A model generated the notes under the pieces. It ran no database searches and was not told where the DNA came from. It worked only from the letters and a program-made list of their open reading frames with translations. The position numbers and the translations under genes were made by a program. A DNA stretch of 64,000 nt from NCBI RefSeq assembly GCF_019799945.1, contig NZ_JABGCH010000017.1, forward strand, positions 49,310 through 113,309, read 5' to 3'. Source of the DNA: Modestobacter marinus (GTDB taxonomy: Bacteria > Actinomycetota > Actinomycetes > Mycobacteriales > Geodermatophilaceae). Positions 17,709-27,591 of this stretch are shown here, piece by piece (the first letter of the stretch is position 1; every line of letters begins with the position of its first letter).

Positions 17709-17987
17709 GTGCCCACGCAGCCGCTCGACCACTCGTTCACCGCTCCGCTGGAGAAGGACGGCTCGTTCCCGACCTACGTGACCGTGCCCGGCTCGGCCGA
17801 GCTGCTCGGCACCCGGCGCGCGGTGAAGGTGGGCGGGACGATCGACGGGCACCCGTTCACCGCCACCCTCATGCCGTCCGGGCAGGGCCCGCACTGGCTC
17901 CCCGTGCGCGCGGCGCTGTGCCGGGCCATCGGCAAGCACCAGGCGGGCGCCGAGGTGTCCCTCCACCTGTCGGAACGGCTCAGCTGA
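17709..17987 (+). CDS. DUF1905 domain protein
   Basis: A 92-residue protein matching the small beta-barrel DUF1905 pattern: HSFTAPLEKDG at the start, FPTYVTVPGSAELLGTRR, KVGGTIDGHPFTATLMPSG, and a C-terminal CRAIGKHQAGAEVSLHL strand. Function is unknown; similar domains often occur alone or fused to YdeI-like domains. The GTG at 17709 lies 7 nt after a strong AGGAGG. The ATG at 17703 would be too close to that ribosome-binding site. Confidence 0.82.
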   Translation: MPTQPLDHSFTAPLEKDGSFPTYVTVPGSAELLGTRRAVKVGGTIDGHPFTATLMPSGQGPHWLPVRAALCRAIGKHQAGAEVSLHLSERLS

Positions 17988-17990
17988 GAC

Positions 17991-18025
17991 GTCGACGCCC
18001 CCGTCCGGCGGACGGGGGCGTCGAC
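17991..18025. terminator. Bidirectional hairpin terminator
   Basis: A perfect 16-bp stem (GTCGACGCCCCCGTCC and its complement) with a GGC loop lies between the convergent DUF1905 and araA genes. It starts 3 bp after the DUF1905 stop. No U-tract on either strand. Confidence 0.8.
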
Positions 18026-18084
18026 AGTGGTGCCCGGTCACCCGCGGCTGCTCGGGGGGTGCAGCCACGCGTGACCGGAGTCCG

Positions 18085-19587
18085 CTACAGGCGCTGCGCC
18101 AGGCGGTGGTAGGCCGCGCTCCAACGCAACTCCTTGGCCAGGCCACGCCGGGTGGTGTCGGCGTCGATCACCACGAGTTCGGTGTCGAACACCTCGGCGA
18201 GGTCGGTGAGCTCCTCGGTGCCGAGCTGGGTGGACAGCACCGTGTGGTGCGGGCCGCCGGCGGTCAGCCAGCCCTCCGTCGCCGTCTCGAAGTCGGGCCG
18301 CGGCTCCCAGACCGCCCGGGCGACGGGCAGGTTGGGCAGCGGCTCGGAGGGCTCGACGACGTCGATCTCGTTGGCGACCCAGCGGAACCGGTCACCGAGG
18401 TCCGACCAGCCGATGGTCACCCCGGCACCGGGGGCGGCGTTGAACACCAGACGGGCGGGGTCCTCCCGGCCGCCGATGCCCAGCGGGTGCACCTCCAGGC
18501 GCGGCTTCTCCCCGGCGATCGTCGGGCAGACCTCGAGCATGTGCGCACCGAGGATCTTGGGGGTGTCCGAGGCCAGGTCGTAGGTGTAGTCCTCCATGAA
18601 CGAGGTCCCGCCCGGCAGCCCTGCCGCGGCCGTCTTGAGCACCCGCAGCAGCGCCGAGGTCTTCCAGTCGCCCTCGCCGCCGAAGCCGTAGCCGTCGGCC
18701 ATCAGCCGCTGGACGGCGAGACCCGGCAGCTGCCGCAGACCCCCGAGGTCCTCGAAGTTCGTGGTGAACGCCCCGAAGCCGCCCTCGGTGAGGAACTGCC
18801 GCAGCGCCACCTCGATCCGCGCCTGGTAGCGCACGCTGTCGTGCCGCTCGCCGCCGGGGCGGAGGTCGTCGTCCATGTCGTACAGGTCGCCGTACTCGGC
18901 GATCACCGCGTCGACGTCGCTGTGGGGGACGGCGGTGACCACCTCGACCAGGTCGTTGACGCCCCAGGTGTTCACCGACATGCCGAAGCGGATCTCCGCC
19001 TCGACCTTGTCGCCCTCGGTCACCGCGACGTTGCGCATGTTGTCGCCGAAGCGGGCCAGCCGCAGGCCGCGAGCCTCCGCGGCGCCGGCCGCGGCGCGGG
19101 CCCAGGAGCCCACCCGCCGGGCGACCCGCGGGTTGCTGACGTGGCCGGCGACGGTGGTGCGCGGGGTCCGCAGCCGGGTGAGCATGAACCCGTACTCGCG
19201 GTCGCCGTGCGCGGCCTGGTTCAGGTTCATGAAGTCCATGTCGATCGTCGCCCACGGGAGGGCGGCGTCGGCCTGGGTGTGCAGGTGCAGCAGCGGCTTG
19301 CGCAGCGCGTCCAGCCCGCTGATCCACATCTTCGCCGGGGAGAAGGTGTGCATCCAGGTGATGACGCCGAGGCACGCCGGCTCCTCGTTGGCCTCGCCCA
19401 TGAGCCGGCGGATGGCGCCGGCGTCCTTGAGCACCGGCTTCCAGACGACCCGCACGGGGACGTCCGCCGAATCGTCGAGCGCGGCGGCGACCCGCTGGGA
19501 CTGCTCGGCCACCTGCTGGAGGGTGTCCTCGCCGTACAGCCCCTGGCTGCCGGTGAGGAACCAGATCTCGCTGCCTTCGAACGACAC
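18085..19587 (-). CDS. araA: L-arabinose isomerase
   Basis: 500 residues, the normal length. It isomerises L-arabinose to L-ribulose with a Mn2+ centre. The N-terminus reads [18 protein letters not shown] as in AraA, with [22 protein letters not shown], the [17 protein letters not shown] segment, [11 protein letters not shown] (a catalytic Glu) and [17 protein letters not shown] further on. GTG 19587 has AGGAAGG 8 nt upstream; an in-frame GTG at 19605 overlaps the araD stop (GTGA) and is a realistic alternative. Last gene of araB-araD-araA on the minus strand. Confidence 0.95.
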   Translation of the reverse strand: MSFEGSEIWFLTGSQGLYGEDTLQQVAEQSQRVAAALDDSADVPVRVVWKPVLKDAGAIRRLMGEANEEPACLGVITWMHTFSPAKMWISGLDALRKPLLHLHTQADAALPWATIDMDFMNLNQAAHGDREYGFMLTRLRTPRTTVAGHVSNPRVARRVGSWARAAAGAAEARGLRLARFGDNMRNVAVTEGDKVEAEIRFGMSVNTWGVNDLVEVVTAVPHSDVDAVIAEYGDLYDMDDDLRPGGERHDSVRYQARIEVALRQFLTEGGFGAFTTNFEDLGGLRQLPGLAVQRLMADGYGFGGEGDWKTSALLRVLKTAAAGLPGGTSFMEDYTYDLASDTPKILGAHMLEVCPTIAGEKPRLEVHPLGIGGREDPARLVFNAAPGAGVTIGWSDLGDRFRWVANEIDVVEPSEPLPNLPVARAVWEPRPDFETATEGWLTAGGPHHTVLSTQLGTEELTDLAEVFDTELVVIDADTTRRGLAKELRWSAAYHRLAQRL

Positions 19588-19601
19588 CTGCACGTCCTTC
19601 C

Positions 19602-20285
19602 TCACTGTCCGTAGACGTTCTGGTAGCGCGCGTACAGCGAGTCGACGTCCGCCTGCGCGATGGGGAGCGGCTCGCCGAGCTGGCGAGCGAAGTGCACGGT
19701 GCGGGCGACGTCCTCGGTCATCACCGCGGCCTTGACCGCGGCCTTCGCCGAGGGGCCGATGGTGAAGACGCCGTGGTTGCGCATCAGCACCGCCGGCGAC
19801 CGGGAGCCGGTGAGCGTCTCCACGATCCCCCGGCCGATCGAGTCGTCGCCGATCAGCGCGAACGGGCCGACCGGGATCGACCCGCCGAACTCGTCGGCCA
19901 TCGCGGTGAGGACGCAGGGGACCTCCTCCGCACGCGCCGCCCAGGCGGTCGCGTATGGGCTGTGCGTGTGCACCTGGCCGTTGACCTGCGGCATGTGCCG
20001 GTACACGTAGGCGTGCGCGTCGGTGTCGCTGGAGGGCCGCTTCACGCCGTCGACGGCGTTGCCGTCCAGGTCGCAGACGGTGATCCCCTCCCAGGTCAGC
20101 TCGTCGTACTCGACGCCGCTGCCCTTGATCACGAACAGGTCCTCCCCGGGGACCCGCTCCGAGACGTTGCCGGAGGTCCAGGTGACCAGCTGGTAGCGGG
20201 TCAGGTAGGAGTGCAGCGCGGCGACGTGCTCGCGCTGCGCGCGGTGGGTGCCCTGCTCGGTCGGGGTGCGGGTGGTGGCGGTCAT
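19602..20285 (-). CDS. araD: L-ribulose-5-phosphate 4-epimerase
   Basis: 227 residues of the class II aldolase/AraD family. It converts L-ribulose 5-phosphate to D-xylulose 5-phosphate, which enters the pentose phosphate pathway. Motifs: [40 protein letters not shown] and [17 protein letters not shown] (the metal-binding His pair), and [12 protein letters not shown]. The ATG at 20285 overlaps the araB stop (ATGA). Confidence 0.95.
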   Translation of the reverse strand: MTATTRTPTEQGTHRAQREHVAALHSYLTRYQLVTWTSGNVSERVPGEDLFVIKGSGVEYDELTWEGITVCDLDGNAVDGVKRPSSDTDAHAYVYRHMPQVNGQVHTHSPYATAWAARAEEVPCVLTAMADEFGGSIPVGPFALIGDDSIGRGIVETLTGSRSPAVLMRNHGVFTIGPSAKAAVKAAVMTEDVARTVHFARQLGEPLPIAQADVDSLYARYQNVYGQ

Positions 20286-21958
20286 GCCGGCTGCTCCTCG
20301 GTCAGTGCGGCGGGGGTCGTACCGATGTCGGCGGTCTGCGGCTCGGCCCGCCGGGAGCCGATCCCCACGTGGTCCACGGCGGCCCGCTGGACCGGGAGCG
20401 CGGCGACGTACCGCTGCATGAAAGCGTCGAAGCCCGCGACGTCGCTCGGGTCGGGCTCGGCGGTCTGCAGGCTCGTGCCGGTGAAGACCGTGGTGTCCAG
20501 GTAGTCCACCAGGCTCTGTCCCGGCGAGCGCCCGGCGGCGAAGGCAGCCAGGACGGCGATGCCCCAGGCACCCCCCTCCGCAGCGACGTCGCCGACGGAG
20601 ACCGGGGTGTCGATCGCCGCAGCCAGGAAGCGCTGCGCCACTCCCTCGGTCTTGAACAGGCCGCCGTGCGCGAACATCCGGTCGAGCCGCACGCCCTCGG
20701 TCTTCTGCAGGACGTCCATGCCGATCCTCAGCGTGGCCAGGGACGCGAACAGGTGCGTCCGCATGAAGGTGCCGAGATCGAGCCTGCTGTCCGGGGACCG
20801 CAGGAAGAGCGGCCGGCCCTCCTCGAAGTCGGTGATCGGCTCCCCGGAGAGGTAGTTGTAGGCGAGCATCCCGCCGCAGTCGCTCGCACCGTCCAGAGCG
20901 GCGGTGAAGAGGGTTTCGAAGACCTTCGACGGGTCGACCTCGGCGCCCAGCGCCCGGGCGAACTCGGCGAACAGCCCGGACCACGCGTCCAGTTCACTGG
21001 CCCCGTTGTTGCAGTGCACCATGGCCACCGGGTCGCCGGCCGGCGTGGTGACCAGGTCCAGTTCGCGGTGCACCTGGGCGAGCTCCTGCTCGAGCACCAC
21101 CATGGCGAAGATGCTCGTCCCGGCGGAGACGTTGCCGGTGCGCGGAGCGACCGAGTTGGTGGCGACCATCCCCGTGCCCGCGTCACCCTCGGGGGGACAC
21201 AGCGGGATGCCGGGGCGCAGCCGCCCGGTCGGGTCGAGCAGCTGGGCACCCGCTTCGGTGAGCGCGCCGGCCGGCTGGCCGGCGAGTGCGATGCCGGGCA
21301 GCAGCTCGGCGAGGGTCAGCCCGACCCCGGCCTCGGCAGCCAGCTGGTCGAACCGGGTCAGCATCGCGGTGTCGTACCCACCGGTGACGGCGTCGATCGG
21401 GAACATGCCGCTGGCATCCCCGATGCCGAGGACCTTCTCGCCGGTGAGCTGCCAGTGCACGTAGCCGGCGAGGGTCGTCAGGTGGTCGAGCCGACCGACG
21501 TGCTCCTCGCGGTCCAGGACAGCCTGGTAGAGGTGCGCCACGCTCCACCGGTGCGGGATGTTGCAGCCGAACTCCGCGCTGAGCCGCTCGGCTGCCCGAC
21601 CCGTGTTGGTGTTGCGCCAGGTGCGGAACGGCGCGAGCAGCTCACCGTCGGCGTCGAACGCGAGGTAGCCGTGCATCATCGCCGACACGCCGAGCGCACC
21701 GACTCCTGCCAGTTCGACCCCGTGGCGTCGCCGCACGTCCTCGGCCAGGGCCGAGAAGCTCTGCTGCACGCCTGACCAGACGGCTTCCAGCGAGTACGTC
21801 CACAGCCGGTCGACGAACTGGTTCTCCCAGTCGTGGCTGCCGACGGCGAGCGGAGCGTGATCCGGACCGATCAGCACCGCCTTGATCCGGGTCGAGCCGA
21901 GCTCGATCCCCAAGGCCGTGCGACCCGAGGTGATCGCTGCGCCAGCGTCCATCGTCAT
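20282..21958 (-). CDS. araB: L-ribulokinase, FGGY carbohydrate kinase family
   Basis: 558 residues. An FGGY-type kinase: N-terminal phosphate-binding strand [20 protein letters not shown] (residues 15-34), the [16 protein letters not shown] segment, a [14 protein letters not shown] loop, and the C-terminal adenosine region [21 protein letters not shown] followed by [17 protein letters not shown]. It probably phosphorylates L-ribulose, given its position upstream of araD and araA with 4-bp overlaps. It belongs to the alternative ribulokinase type often seen outside enterobacteria. The ATG at 21958 was chosen; ATG 21952 is also possible. The operator TGTTAGCGCTAACA sits 80 bp upstream. Confidence 0.9.
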   Translation of the reverse strand: MTMDAGAAITSGRTALGIELGSTRIKAVLIGPDHAPLAVGSHDWENQFVDRLWTYSLEAVWSGVQQSFSALAEDVRRRHGVELAGVGALGVSAMMHGYLAFDADGELLAPFRTWRNTNTGRAAERLSAEFGCNIPHRWSVAHLYQAVLDREEHVGRLDHLTTLAGYVHWQLTGEKVLGIGDASGMFPIDAVTGGYDTAMLTRFDQLAAEAGVGLTLAELLPGIALAGQPAGALTEAGAQLLDPTGRLRPGIPLCPPEGDAGTGMVATNSVAPRTGNVSAGTSIFAMVVLEQELAQVHRELDLVTTPAGDPVAMVHCNNGASELDAWSGLFAEFARALGAEVDPSKVFETLFTAALDGASDCGGMLAYNYLSGEPITDFEEGRPLFLRSPDSRLDLGTFMRTHLFASLATLRIGMDVLQKTEGVRLDRMFAHGGLFKTEGVAQRFLAAAIDTPVSVGDVAAEGGAWGIAVLAAFAAGRSPGQSLVDYLDTTVFTGTSLQTAEPDPSDVAGFDAFMQRYVAALPVQRAAVDHVGIGSRRAEPQTADIGTTPAALTEEQPA

Positions 21959-22037
21959 GTCAGGAGCCCCTTCCGCCCACCGGTGACAGGCCTGGTCTCA
22001 GCGATCCGGTCGACTGGAGGACGCGGCACCAGGGAGA

Positions 22038-22051
22038 TGTTAGCGCTAACA
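22038..22051. promoter_or_regulatory. LacI-type operator upstream of araBDA
   Basis: TGTTAGCGCTAACA is a perfect 14-bp palindrome with the central CG typical of LacI-family operators. It lies in the 102-bp gap between the lacI stop and the araB start. The LacI encoded next to it is the most likely ligand. A 13-of-14 match (TGTGAACGTTAACA) precedes chvE and a weaker one precedes the ytfQ operon. Confidence 0.8.
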
Positions 22052-22060
22052 AGCCCGCCG

Positions 22061-23089
22061 TCAAGTCCTGGAGGCCGGGCCGGTGGAGTCCCGGACGACG
22101 AGCAGCGGTTGCACCGGCTCCAGTTCCCGGACCGCGCCGTTCAGCCGGCACAGCACCAGCTCGACCCCGCGGCGGCCCAGCTCGGCGAAGTCCTGGCGCA
22201 CGGTGGTGAGGGGCGGTGTGTAGAAGGCGGCCTCGGGGACGTCGTCGAAGCCGACCACGCTGACCTGCCCGGGCACCGAGATGCCCTCGCCGTGCAGCGC
22301 GTTGAGCAGCCCGAGCGCCATCTGGTCGTTGGCCAGGAAGACAGCGGTGACGTCCTCGCCCCGCAGGCGGGCCGCGGCGAGCCGGCGGCCGACCGCATGA
22401 CCGGCCGCCGCCGTCCAGTCCCCCTCGATGGGCTCGGGGACCGGCGCGCCGGCGCGGACGAGCTCCCGGCGCCAGCCGCGCAGGCGCCCGCGTGCCTCCA
22501 GCGAGTCGACCGGGCCGGAGACGTGGTGCACCGTCCGGTGCCCGAGCTCGAGCAGGTGCCGGGTGGCGAGCTCGGCCCCGAGCTCCTGGTCGACCCAGAC
22601 GGTCGGGTGGTCCTCACCCCGGCCGACCTGGACGGCGATCAGCGGCACCGGCGCCACGAACCGCCGCAGCGCGTCGACGGCCTTCCCGTAGGTGGACAGC
22701 GCGACGACCGCGTCCACCGACTGCGCCACCAGCCGGTCGACCGCATCCCGCATCGCGCTGGCGCTGTTCTCGTCGAGGATGGTCACCCCGAGGGAGTAGC
22801 CGGCCGAGCGTGCGGCCTGCTCGAGCCCCAGCAGGGTCTGCGCCGGGCCGTACTGGTTGATGTGCGTGGCGACCAGACCGATCGCCCGCGACGAACCGGT
22901 GACCAGGGCGCGGGCGGCCGTGTTGGGCCGGTAGCCCAGCTCGGCGATGGCCCGCAGCACGCGTTCCCGGGTCGCCGCGGCGACGTTGGGATGGTGGTTC
23001 ACCACCCGCGAGACGGTCTGGAGCGACACCCCGGCCCGGGCCGCGACGTCTGACAGGCCCAGCGGCCGTGTCGCCCCCTGGGTCAGCAC
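22061..23089 (-). CDS. LacI-family regulator of the arabinose cluster
   Basis: 342 residues. [23 protein letters not shown] (about 12-31), hinge RALVTGSSRAIGLV, and an effector domain with VDQELGAELATRHLLELGHR and [15 protein letters not shown]. It is a paralogue of the LacI at 10633-11691. It lies between the importer genes and araBDA on the same strand and next to the operator at 22038-22051, so it probably represses both and responds to L-arabinose or a derivative. GTG 23089 has a GGGGGAG-type ribosome-binding site; further in-frame extension upstream is Gly/Pro-rich and unlikely. Confidence 0.9.
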   Translation of the reverse strand: MLTQGATRPLGLSDVAARAGVSLQTVSRVVNHHPNVAAATRERVLRAIAELGYRPNTAARALVTGSSRAIGLVATHINQYGPAQTLLGLEQAARSAGYSLGVTILDENSASAMRDAVDRLVAQSVDAVVALSTYGKAVDALRRFVAPVPLIAVQVGRGEDHPTVWVDQELGAELATRHLLELGHRTVHHVSGPVDSLEARGRLRGWRRELVRAGAPVPEPIEGDWTAAAGHAVGRRLAAARLRGEDVTAVFLANDQMALGLLNALHGEGISVPGQVSVVGFDDVPEAAFYTPPLTTVRQDFAELGRRGVELVLCRLNGAVRELEPVQPLLVVRDSTGPASRT

Positions 23090-23108
23090 GGTCTCCCCCT
23101 TCACAGGA

Positions 23109-23170
23109 GGCGGCCCCGATGCCGCCCCCTTCCCGGGGACGGCCCCGGTGCCGCCCCCCTCCGGTGGTCC
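23109..23170. repeat. Short imperfect direct repeat between permease and lacI genes
   Basis: The sequence CGGCCCCGATGCCGCCCCC recurs about 40 bp later as GGCCCCGGTGCCGCCCCC, with a CCCGGGGA stretch between. It occupies most of the 92-bp gap and can fold into G+C-rich hairpins. It may slow readthrough from the importer operon into lacI. No other copies were noticed in the window. Confidence 0.4.
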
Positions 23171-23181
23171 CGCCGCAGCGG

Positions 23182-24444
23182 TCAGCGGGACGAGCCCGCG
23201 CGCCGCTTGTTGTAGACGTCGAACGCGACGGCGAGCAGGAGCACGAGCCCCTTGATGACCGACTGGATCGACTGGTCGACGCCCATGAGCTGCATGCCAT
23301 TGCTCATCACGGCCATGATCAGACCACCGACCATGGCGCCGACCACGGTCCCGACGCCACCGGTGACGGCCGCGCCGCCGATGAAGGCGGCGGCGATCGC
23401 GTCGAGCTCGAACATGTTGCCGGCGGCCGGCTGGGCACCGTTCGACCGGGACGAGTAGATGATCCCGGCGACGGCGGCGAGGAAGCCCATGTTGACGAAG
23501 ATCCAGAAGTTGACGACCTTCACCTTGACGCCGGACAGCGTCGCCGCGGCCAGGTTGCCACCGATCGCGTACACCTGACGGCCGAAGACCGACCGGCTGG
23601 TGATCACGCCGTAGGCGATGATCAGCACGGCCAGGATGATCAGCACGATCGGCAGGCCGCGGGCGTGCGCCAGCTGCCAGGCGAAGTACATGACCACCAG
23701 GCCGACCGCGACGATCCGGGCGACGAACAGCGGGAAGGACTCGACCGGCTGCTTGTAGGTGATCCGCGCGACCCGGGTGCGGAACTGGCTGAACGCGTAG
23801 CCGGCCACCGCGATGCCACCGATGAGCAGGGTGAACGCGTCGTAACCCTGGCCGCCGATCAGACCGTTGAGGAAGCCGCTGGCGACCTTCTGGTATTGGG
23901 GCGGGAAGGGCGAGAGCGAGATGTTGTCCAGGACCTGCAGGGTCAGCCCGCGGAAGAGCAGCATGCCGGCGAGGGTCACGATGAACGCGGGGATGCCGAT
24001 GTAGGCGACCCAGAACCCGTGCCAGGCACCGACCACCAGACCGACGGCGATCGCGGCCAGCATGCCGACCCACCACGGTGCACCGTTGCGGATGACCAGC
24101 ACGGCGGAGACCGCACCGGTCAGCGCCACCACCGAGCCGACCGACAGGTCGATGTGCCCGGCGATGATCACGATGACCATGCCGATGGCCAGGACCAGGA
24201 TGTAGGAGTACTGCAGGACGATGTTCGTGATGTTGCCGGGGCTCAGCGAGGTGCCCCCGGTCAGGATCGCGAACAGCGCGATGATGGCGACGAACGCCAC
24301 GTAGATCCCGCTGGTCCGCAGGTTGCGGCTGATCAGCGCGCGGATGTCACTGGTGCCGCTGTGCAGCGCGGCGGCGGTCGCGGCCTCGCCCGTCCCGGCG
24401 GTGTCGGCGCCCGGGTCGGCCTTGGGGGGCACGGTCCTGGTCAT
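23182..24444 (-). CDS. gguB: Multiple-monosaccharide ABC transporter permease (GguB/MmsB type)
   Basis: 420 residues, BPD_transp_2 family but of the longer GguB/XylH type with about ten to twelve helices. It has [20 protein letters not shown] near residues 85-105, [19 protein letters not shown], and [22 protein letters not shown] in the second half. The single permease probably homodimerises. The cytoplasmic N-terminal 40 residues are polar. The ATG at 24444 overlaps the ATPase stop by 4 bp. Together with the genes upstream it imports L-arabinose or related monosaccharides, an inference from the ara context. Confidence 0.9.
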   Translation of the reverse strand: MTRTVPPKADPGADTAGTGEAATAAALHSGTSDIRALISRNLRTSGIYVAFVAIIALFAILTGGTSLSPGNITNIVLQYSYILVLAIGMVIVIIAGHIDLSVGSVVALTGAVSAVLVIRNGAPWWVGMLAAIAVGLVVGAWHGFWVAYIGIPAFIVTLAGMLLFRGLTLQVLDNISLSPFPPQYQKVASGFLNGLIGGQGYDAFTLLIGGIAVAGYAFSQFRTRVARITYKQPVESFPLFVARIVAVGLVVMYFAWQLAHARGLPIVLIILAVLIIAYGVITSRSVFGRQVYAIGGNLAAATLSGVKVKVVNFWIFVNMGFLAAVAGIIYSSRSNGAQPAAGNMFELDAIAAAFIGGAAVTGGVGTVVGAMVGGLIMAVMSNGMQLMGVDQSIQSVIKGLVLLLAVAFDVYNKRRAGSSR

Positions 24445-25979
24445 GCTGCGAGCTCCCTCTCCTTGGTCATGAGCGCCATGAGGCTCTCCTGCGTGGCCTC
24501 GCGCACCGGCTGCTGACCGGTGATCCGGCCCGCCGAGAGCGTGTAGATGCGGTCACAGATGCCGAGCAGCTCGGGCAGCTCGGACGAGATGACGACGACG
24601 GCCTTCCCGGCCGCCACCAGCCGGTTGATGATCGTGTAGATCTCGTACTTCGCCCCGACGTCGATACCTCGCGTGGGCTCGTCGAGGATCAGCACGTCCG
24701 GGTCGGTGAACAGCCACTTGGACAGCACGACCTTCTGCTGGTTACCGCCCGAGAGCTTGCCGACGATCGAGGACACGCTGGGCGCCTTGATGTTCATGCT
24801 GCGCCGGCTCTCCTCGGCGACCTTGGTCTCCTCGTTGGAGTTGACCCAGCCGCGGCGGGCGAGCTTGGAGAGGGCGGCGGCCGACACGTTGCGCCGGATG
24901 TCCTCGATCAGGTTGAGGCCGTACTTCTTGCGGTCCTCGGTGGCGTACGCGATGCCGTGGTCGATGGCCTCGGCGACGCTGCGGGCCTTGACCTCCCGGC
25001 CGTGGATGAAGATGCGGCCGCTGACGTCCCGGCCGTAGGAGCGGCCGAAGATGCTCATCGCGAGCTCGGTGCGCCCGGCGCCCATGAGGCCGGCGATCCC
25101 GACGACCTCGCCGGCGCGCACGTCGAAGCTGGCGTGGTCGACCACCAGGCGGTCCTGGGTGGCGTGCTTGACCGTCCAGTCCTCGACCCGGAGGACCTCC
25201 TCGCCCGGGTGCGACTCGCGCTCGGGGTAGTAGGACTCCAGGTCACGGCCGACCATGCCGCGGATGATGCGGTCGGTGTCGACCGCGGGGTCCGCCATGT
25301 CCAGGGTCTCGACCGTCTGGCCGTCCCGGATGATCGTGGTCTGGTCGGCGATCGCGATGATCTCGTTCAGCTTGTGCGAGATGATGATCGAGGTGATGCC
25401 GCGGTCCCGCAGCTGCCGGATCAGGCCCAGCAGGTGCTCGGAGTCGGTGTCGTTCAGCGCCGCGGTGGGCTCGTCGAGGATGAGCAGCTTGACGTCCTTG
25501 GAGAGCGCCTTGGCGATCTCGACCAGCTGCTGCTTGCCGACACCGAGCTGGCCGACCGGGGTCACCGGGTTCTCGTGGAGCCCGACCGATTCCAGCAGCT
25601 CGGCCGCGTCGGCGTTCGCCTTGTTCCAGTCGATGAGCCCGTTGCGGCCACGGCGCTCGTTGCCCAGGAAGATGTTCTCCGCGATGGAGAGGTAGGGCAC
25701 CAGGGCGAGCTCCTGGTGGATGATCACGATGCCGGCGTGCTCGCTGTCCCGGATGCCCGAGAACTTGCAGACCTGGCCGCCGTAGAGGATCTCGCCCTCG
25801 TAGCTGCCGGCCGGGTAGACGCCGGAGAGGACCTTCATCAGCGTCGACTTGCCGGCGCCGTTCTCGCCACAGATGGCGTGCACCTCGCCTCGATGCACGG
25901 CCAGGCTGACCTCCGACAGCGCCTTGACGCCGGGGAAGGTCTTGGTGATGGAGCGCATCTCCAGGATGTAGTCGTCCAT
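24441..25979 (-). CDS. gguA: Multiple-monosaccharide ABC transporter ATP-binding protein (GguA/MmsA type)
   Basis: 512 residues with two ABC domains. Domain 1: Walker [11 protein letters not shown]-loop [17 protein letters not shown], Walker [13 protein letters not shown]. Domain 2: degenerate Walker [11 protein letters not shown], signature [11 protein letters not shown], Walker [15 protein letters not shown]. Segments such as [12 protein letters not shown] and [14 protein letters not shown] and the length match the ChvE-GguAB type rather than RbsA. ATG 25979 ([10 protein letters not shown]) was chosen; the longer frame upstream is low-complexity. The 173-bp gap to chvE carries a strong hairpin. 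Confidence 0.93.
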   Translation of the reverse strand: MDDYILEMRSITKTFPGVKALSEVSLAVHRGEVHAICGENGAGKSTLMKVLSGVYPAGSYEGEILYGGQVCKFSGIRDSEHAGIVIIHQELALVPYLSIAENIFLGNERRGRNGLIDWNKANADAAELLESVGLHENPVTPVGQLGVGKQQLVEIAKALSKDVKLLILDEPTAALNDTDSEHLLGLIRQLRDRGITSIIISHKLNEIIAIADQTTIIRDGQTVETLDMADPAVDTDRIIRGMVGRDLESYYPERESHPGEEVLRVEDWTVKHATQDRLVVDHASFDVRAGEVVGIAGLMGAGRTELAMSIFGRSYGRDVSGRIFIHGREVKARSVAEAIDHGIAYATEDRKKYGLNLIEDIRRNVSAAALSKLARRGWVNSNEETKVAEESRRSMNIKAPSVSSIVGKLSGGNQQKVVLSKWLFTDPDVLILDEPTRGIDVGAKYEIYTIINRLVAAGKAVVVISSELPELLGICDRIYTLSAGRITGQQPVREATQESLMALMTKERELAA

Positions 25980-26100
25980 GGACTCCGTCGTCCTCGCTCG
26001 TCGCGGGATGTGTGGGGGAAGTGTGCTCCCCGCGGGAGCGCGGGGCATGTGGTCCCGGGCGATCCCCTCGACGGGCGGGTGACCGGGGCCCACGGGGTGT

Positions 26101-26140
26101 TCCCGGCCGGCCCGGCAGAGAGCTGCCGGGCCGGCCGGGA
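26101..26140 (-). terminator. Strong hairpin between chvE and gguA
   Basis: A perfect 18-bp stem (TCCCGGCCGGCCCGGCAG and its complement) with an AGAG loop, 12 bp past the chvE stop on the coding strand. It probably attenuates transcription or protects the chvE mRNA end so that the binding protein is in excess. The other importer in this window has the same arrangement at 6764-6803. Confidence 0.8.
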
Positions 26141-26152
26141 CCGGGGCTCAGA

Positions 26153-27307
26153 TCAGTCCGACTGGCCCTTGGCGACCTCGTCGGCCGTCCAGTAGCCGGT
26201 GTCGACCAGCGCGGACTGGATGTTCTCCGCGTAGACCGTCTCGACCGGGAGCAGGTACGAGGGGACGACCTTGACACCGTTGTCGTAGGTCTCGGTGTCG
26301 TTGGCCTCCGGCTCGTTGCCCTCGAGGTACGCCGTGGCCGCCGTGACGGCCTGCTCGGCCAGCAGACGGGTGTCCTTGAAGACGGTGCTGTCCTGGACGC
26401 CGTCGGCGATCAGCTTCACCGAGGCGATCTCGGCGTCCTGACCGGTGACGATCGGCATGGGGTTCGGCTGGGCGTCGATCGTCGGGCCGTAGCCGGCGTT
26501 CTGCAGGGCGGTGATGATGCCGCGCGAGAGGCCGTCGTAGGGCGACAGGACCCCGTTGACCTTCGAGCCGTCGTTGTAGCTGGAGGTCAGCAGGTCCTCC
26601 ATGCGCTTCTGCGCGGTCTCCTGCTGCCACCGCAGCGTCGCGGCCTGCTCGATGTCCGTCTGGCCCGACTTGACGACGAGGACGCCGCTGTCGATGTGGG
26701 GCTGCAGGGTGTCCATCGCGCCCTGGAAGAAGAAGTGCGCGTTGTTGTCGTCCAGCGAGCCGGCGAACAGCTCGACGTTGAACGGACCCGTGGCGGTGCC
26801 CTGCGAGCCGTCGGGGTTCAGGACCCCGAGGCCGGTGAGCAGCGCGGTGCCCTGGGCGACGCCGACCTTGTAGTTGTCGAAGCTGACGTAGAAGTCGACG
26901 TTCTCGGTGTCGCGGATCAGCCGGTCGTAGCTGATGACCGGGATGTTCGCGTCGGCCGCGGCCTGCAGCTGGCTGCTCAGCGCGGTGCCGTCGATGGCGG
27001 CGACGATGAGCAGGTCGGCGCCCTCGGTGATCATCTGGTCGATCTGCTGCGACTGGGTCGGGATGTCGTCGTTGGCGTACTGCAGGTCCACCTGGTAGCC
27101 GGCGCCCTCCAGCTGCTCCTTGACGTTGTTGCCGTCGGCGATCCAGCGCTCCGACGTCTGGGTCGGCATGGCCACACCGATGGTGAGGTCCTCGGGAGCG
27201 GCGTCCGCGGTGTCGGACCCGCCGCTGCCCGCGCCGCCTCCGCCGCAGCCCACCAGCCCGACCGCCAGCGCCGCACCCAGGGCGGTCATCCTGAGCTTGC
27301 TGCTCAC
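26153..27307 (-). CDS. chvE: Multiple-monosaccharide-binding lipoprotein, ChvE-like
   Basis: 384 residues. Lipoprotein signal with lipobox LVGC (Cys about 21) followed by a Gly/Ser-rich linker, then a periplasmic-binding fold. ChvE-type sequences include TSERWIADGNNVKEQLEGAGY, DLQYANDDIPTQSQQIDQMI, ISYDRLIRDTENVDFYVSFD and VLSPYDGLSRGIITAL, plus the family C-terminal segment with YDNGVKVVPSYLL. ChvE of Agrobacterium binds arabinose, galactose, glucose and others. GTG 27307 has GAGGAGGA 8 nt upstream. It is first in its operon, 69 bp downstream of a LacI-type operator. Confidence 0.93.
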   Translation of the reverse strand: MSSKLRMTALGAALAVGLVGCGGGGAGSGGSDTADAAPEDLTIGVAMPTQTSERWIADGNNVKEQLEGAGYQVDLQYANDDIPTQSQQIDQMITEGADLLIVAAIDGTALSSQLQAAADANIPVISYDRLIRDTENVDFYVSFDNYKVGVAQGTALLTGLGVLNPDGSQGTATGPFNVELFAGSLDDNNAHFFFQGAMDTLQPHIDSGVLVVKSGQTDIEQAATLRWQQETAQKRMEDLLTSSYNDGSKVNGVLSPYDGLSRGIITALQNAGYGPTIDAQPNPMPIVTGQDAEIASVKLIADGVQDSTVFKDTRLLAEQAVTAATAYLEGNEPEANDTETYDNGVKVVPSYLLPVETVYAENIQSALVDTGYWTADEVAKGQSD

Positions 27308-27375
27308 TGAACATCTCCTCCTCGAGACATCTGCCGCCCGATGGCGCAGGCCCGCAATCAATGCGGGCGGGACAG

Positions 27376-27389
27376 TGTGAACGTTAACA
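27376..27389. promoter_or_regulatory. LacI-type operator upstream of chvE
   Basis: TGTGAACGTTAACA keeps six of seven dyad pairs around a central CG and matches the araB-side operator TGTTAGCGCTAACA at the outer positions. It is 69 bp upstream of the chvE start in an unusually A/T-rich patch. A GTGATCAC palindrome at 27392-27399 lies beside it. Probably bound by the LacI encoded at 22061-23089. Confidence 0.7.
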
Positions 27390-27591
27390 AGGTGATCACG
27401 TCAACCCCCGAGGGCGAAGTTCACCGTCACGGTCCTGTAACGGCCCGTTCATTGGCGCGGCCTGCAGCGGACCCGCCCCGTGCGGCGCTGCGGAGCGTGG
27501 GCGGCAGCTGGGCGCAGCGCAGTGCCGCGGGACGCCTGCCCGCCCCGGGGGACCGGTGGATCGTGACGCCGGTCACTGGCACCATGCCGCC

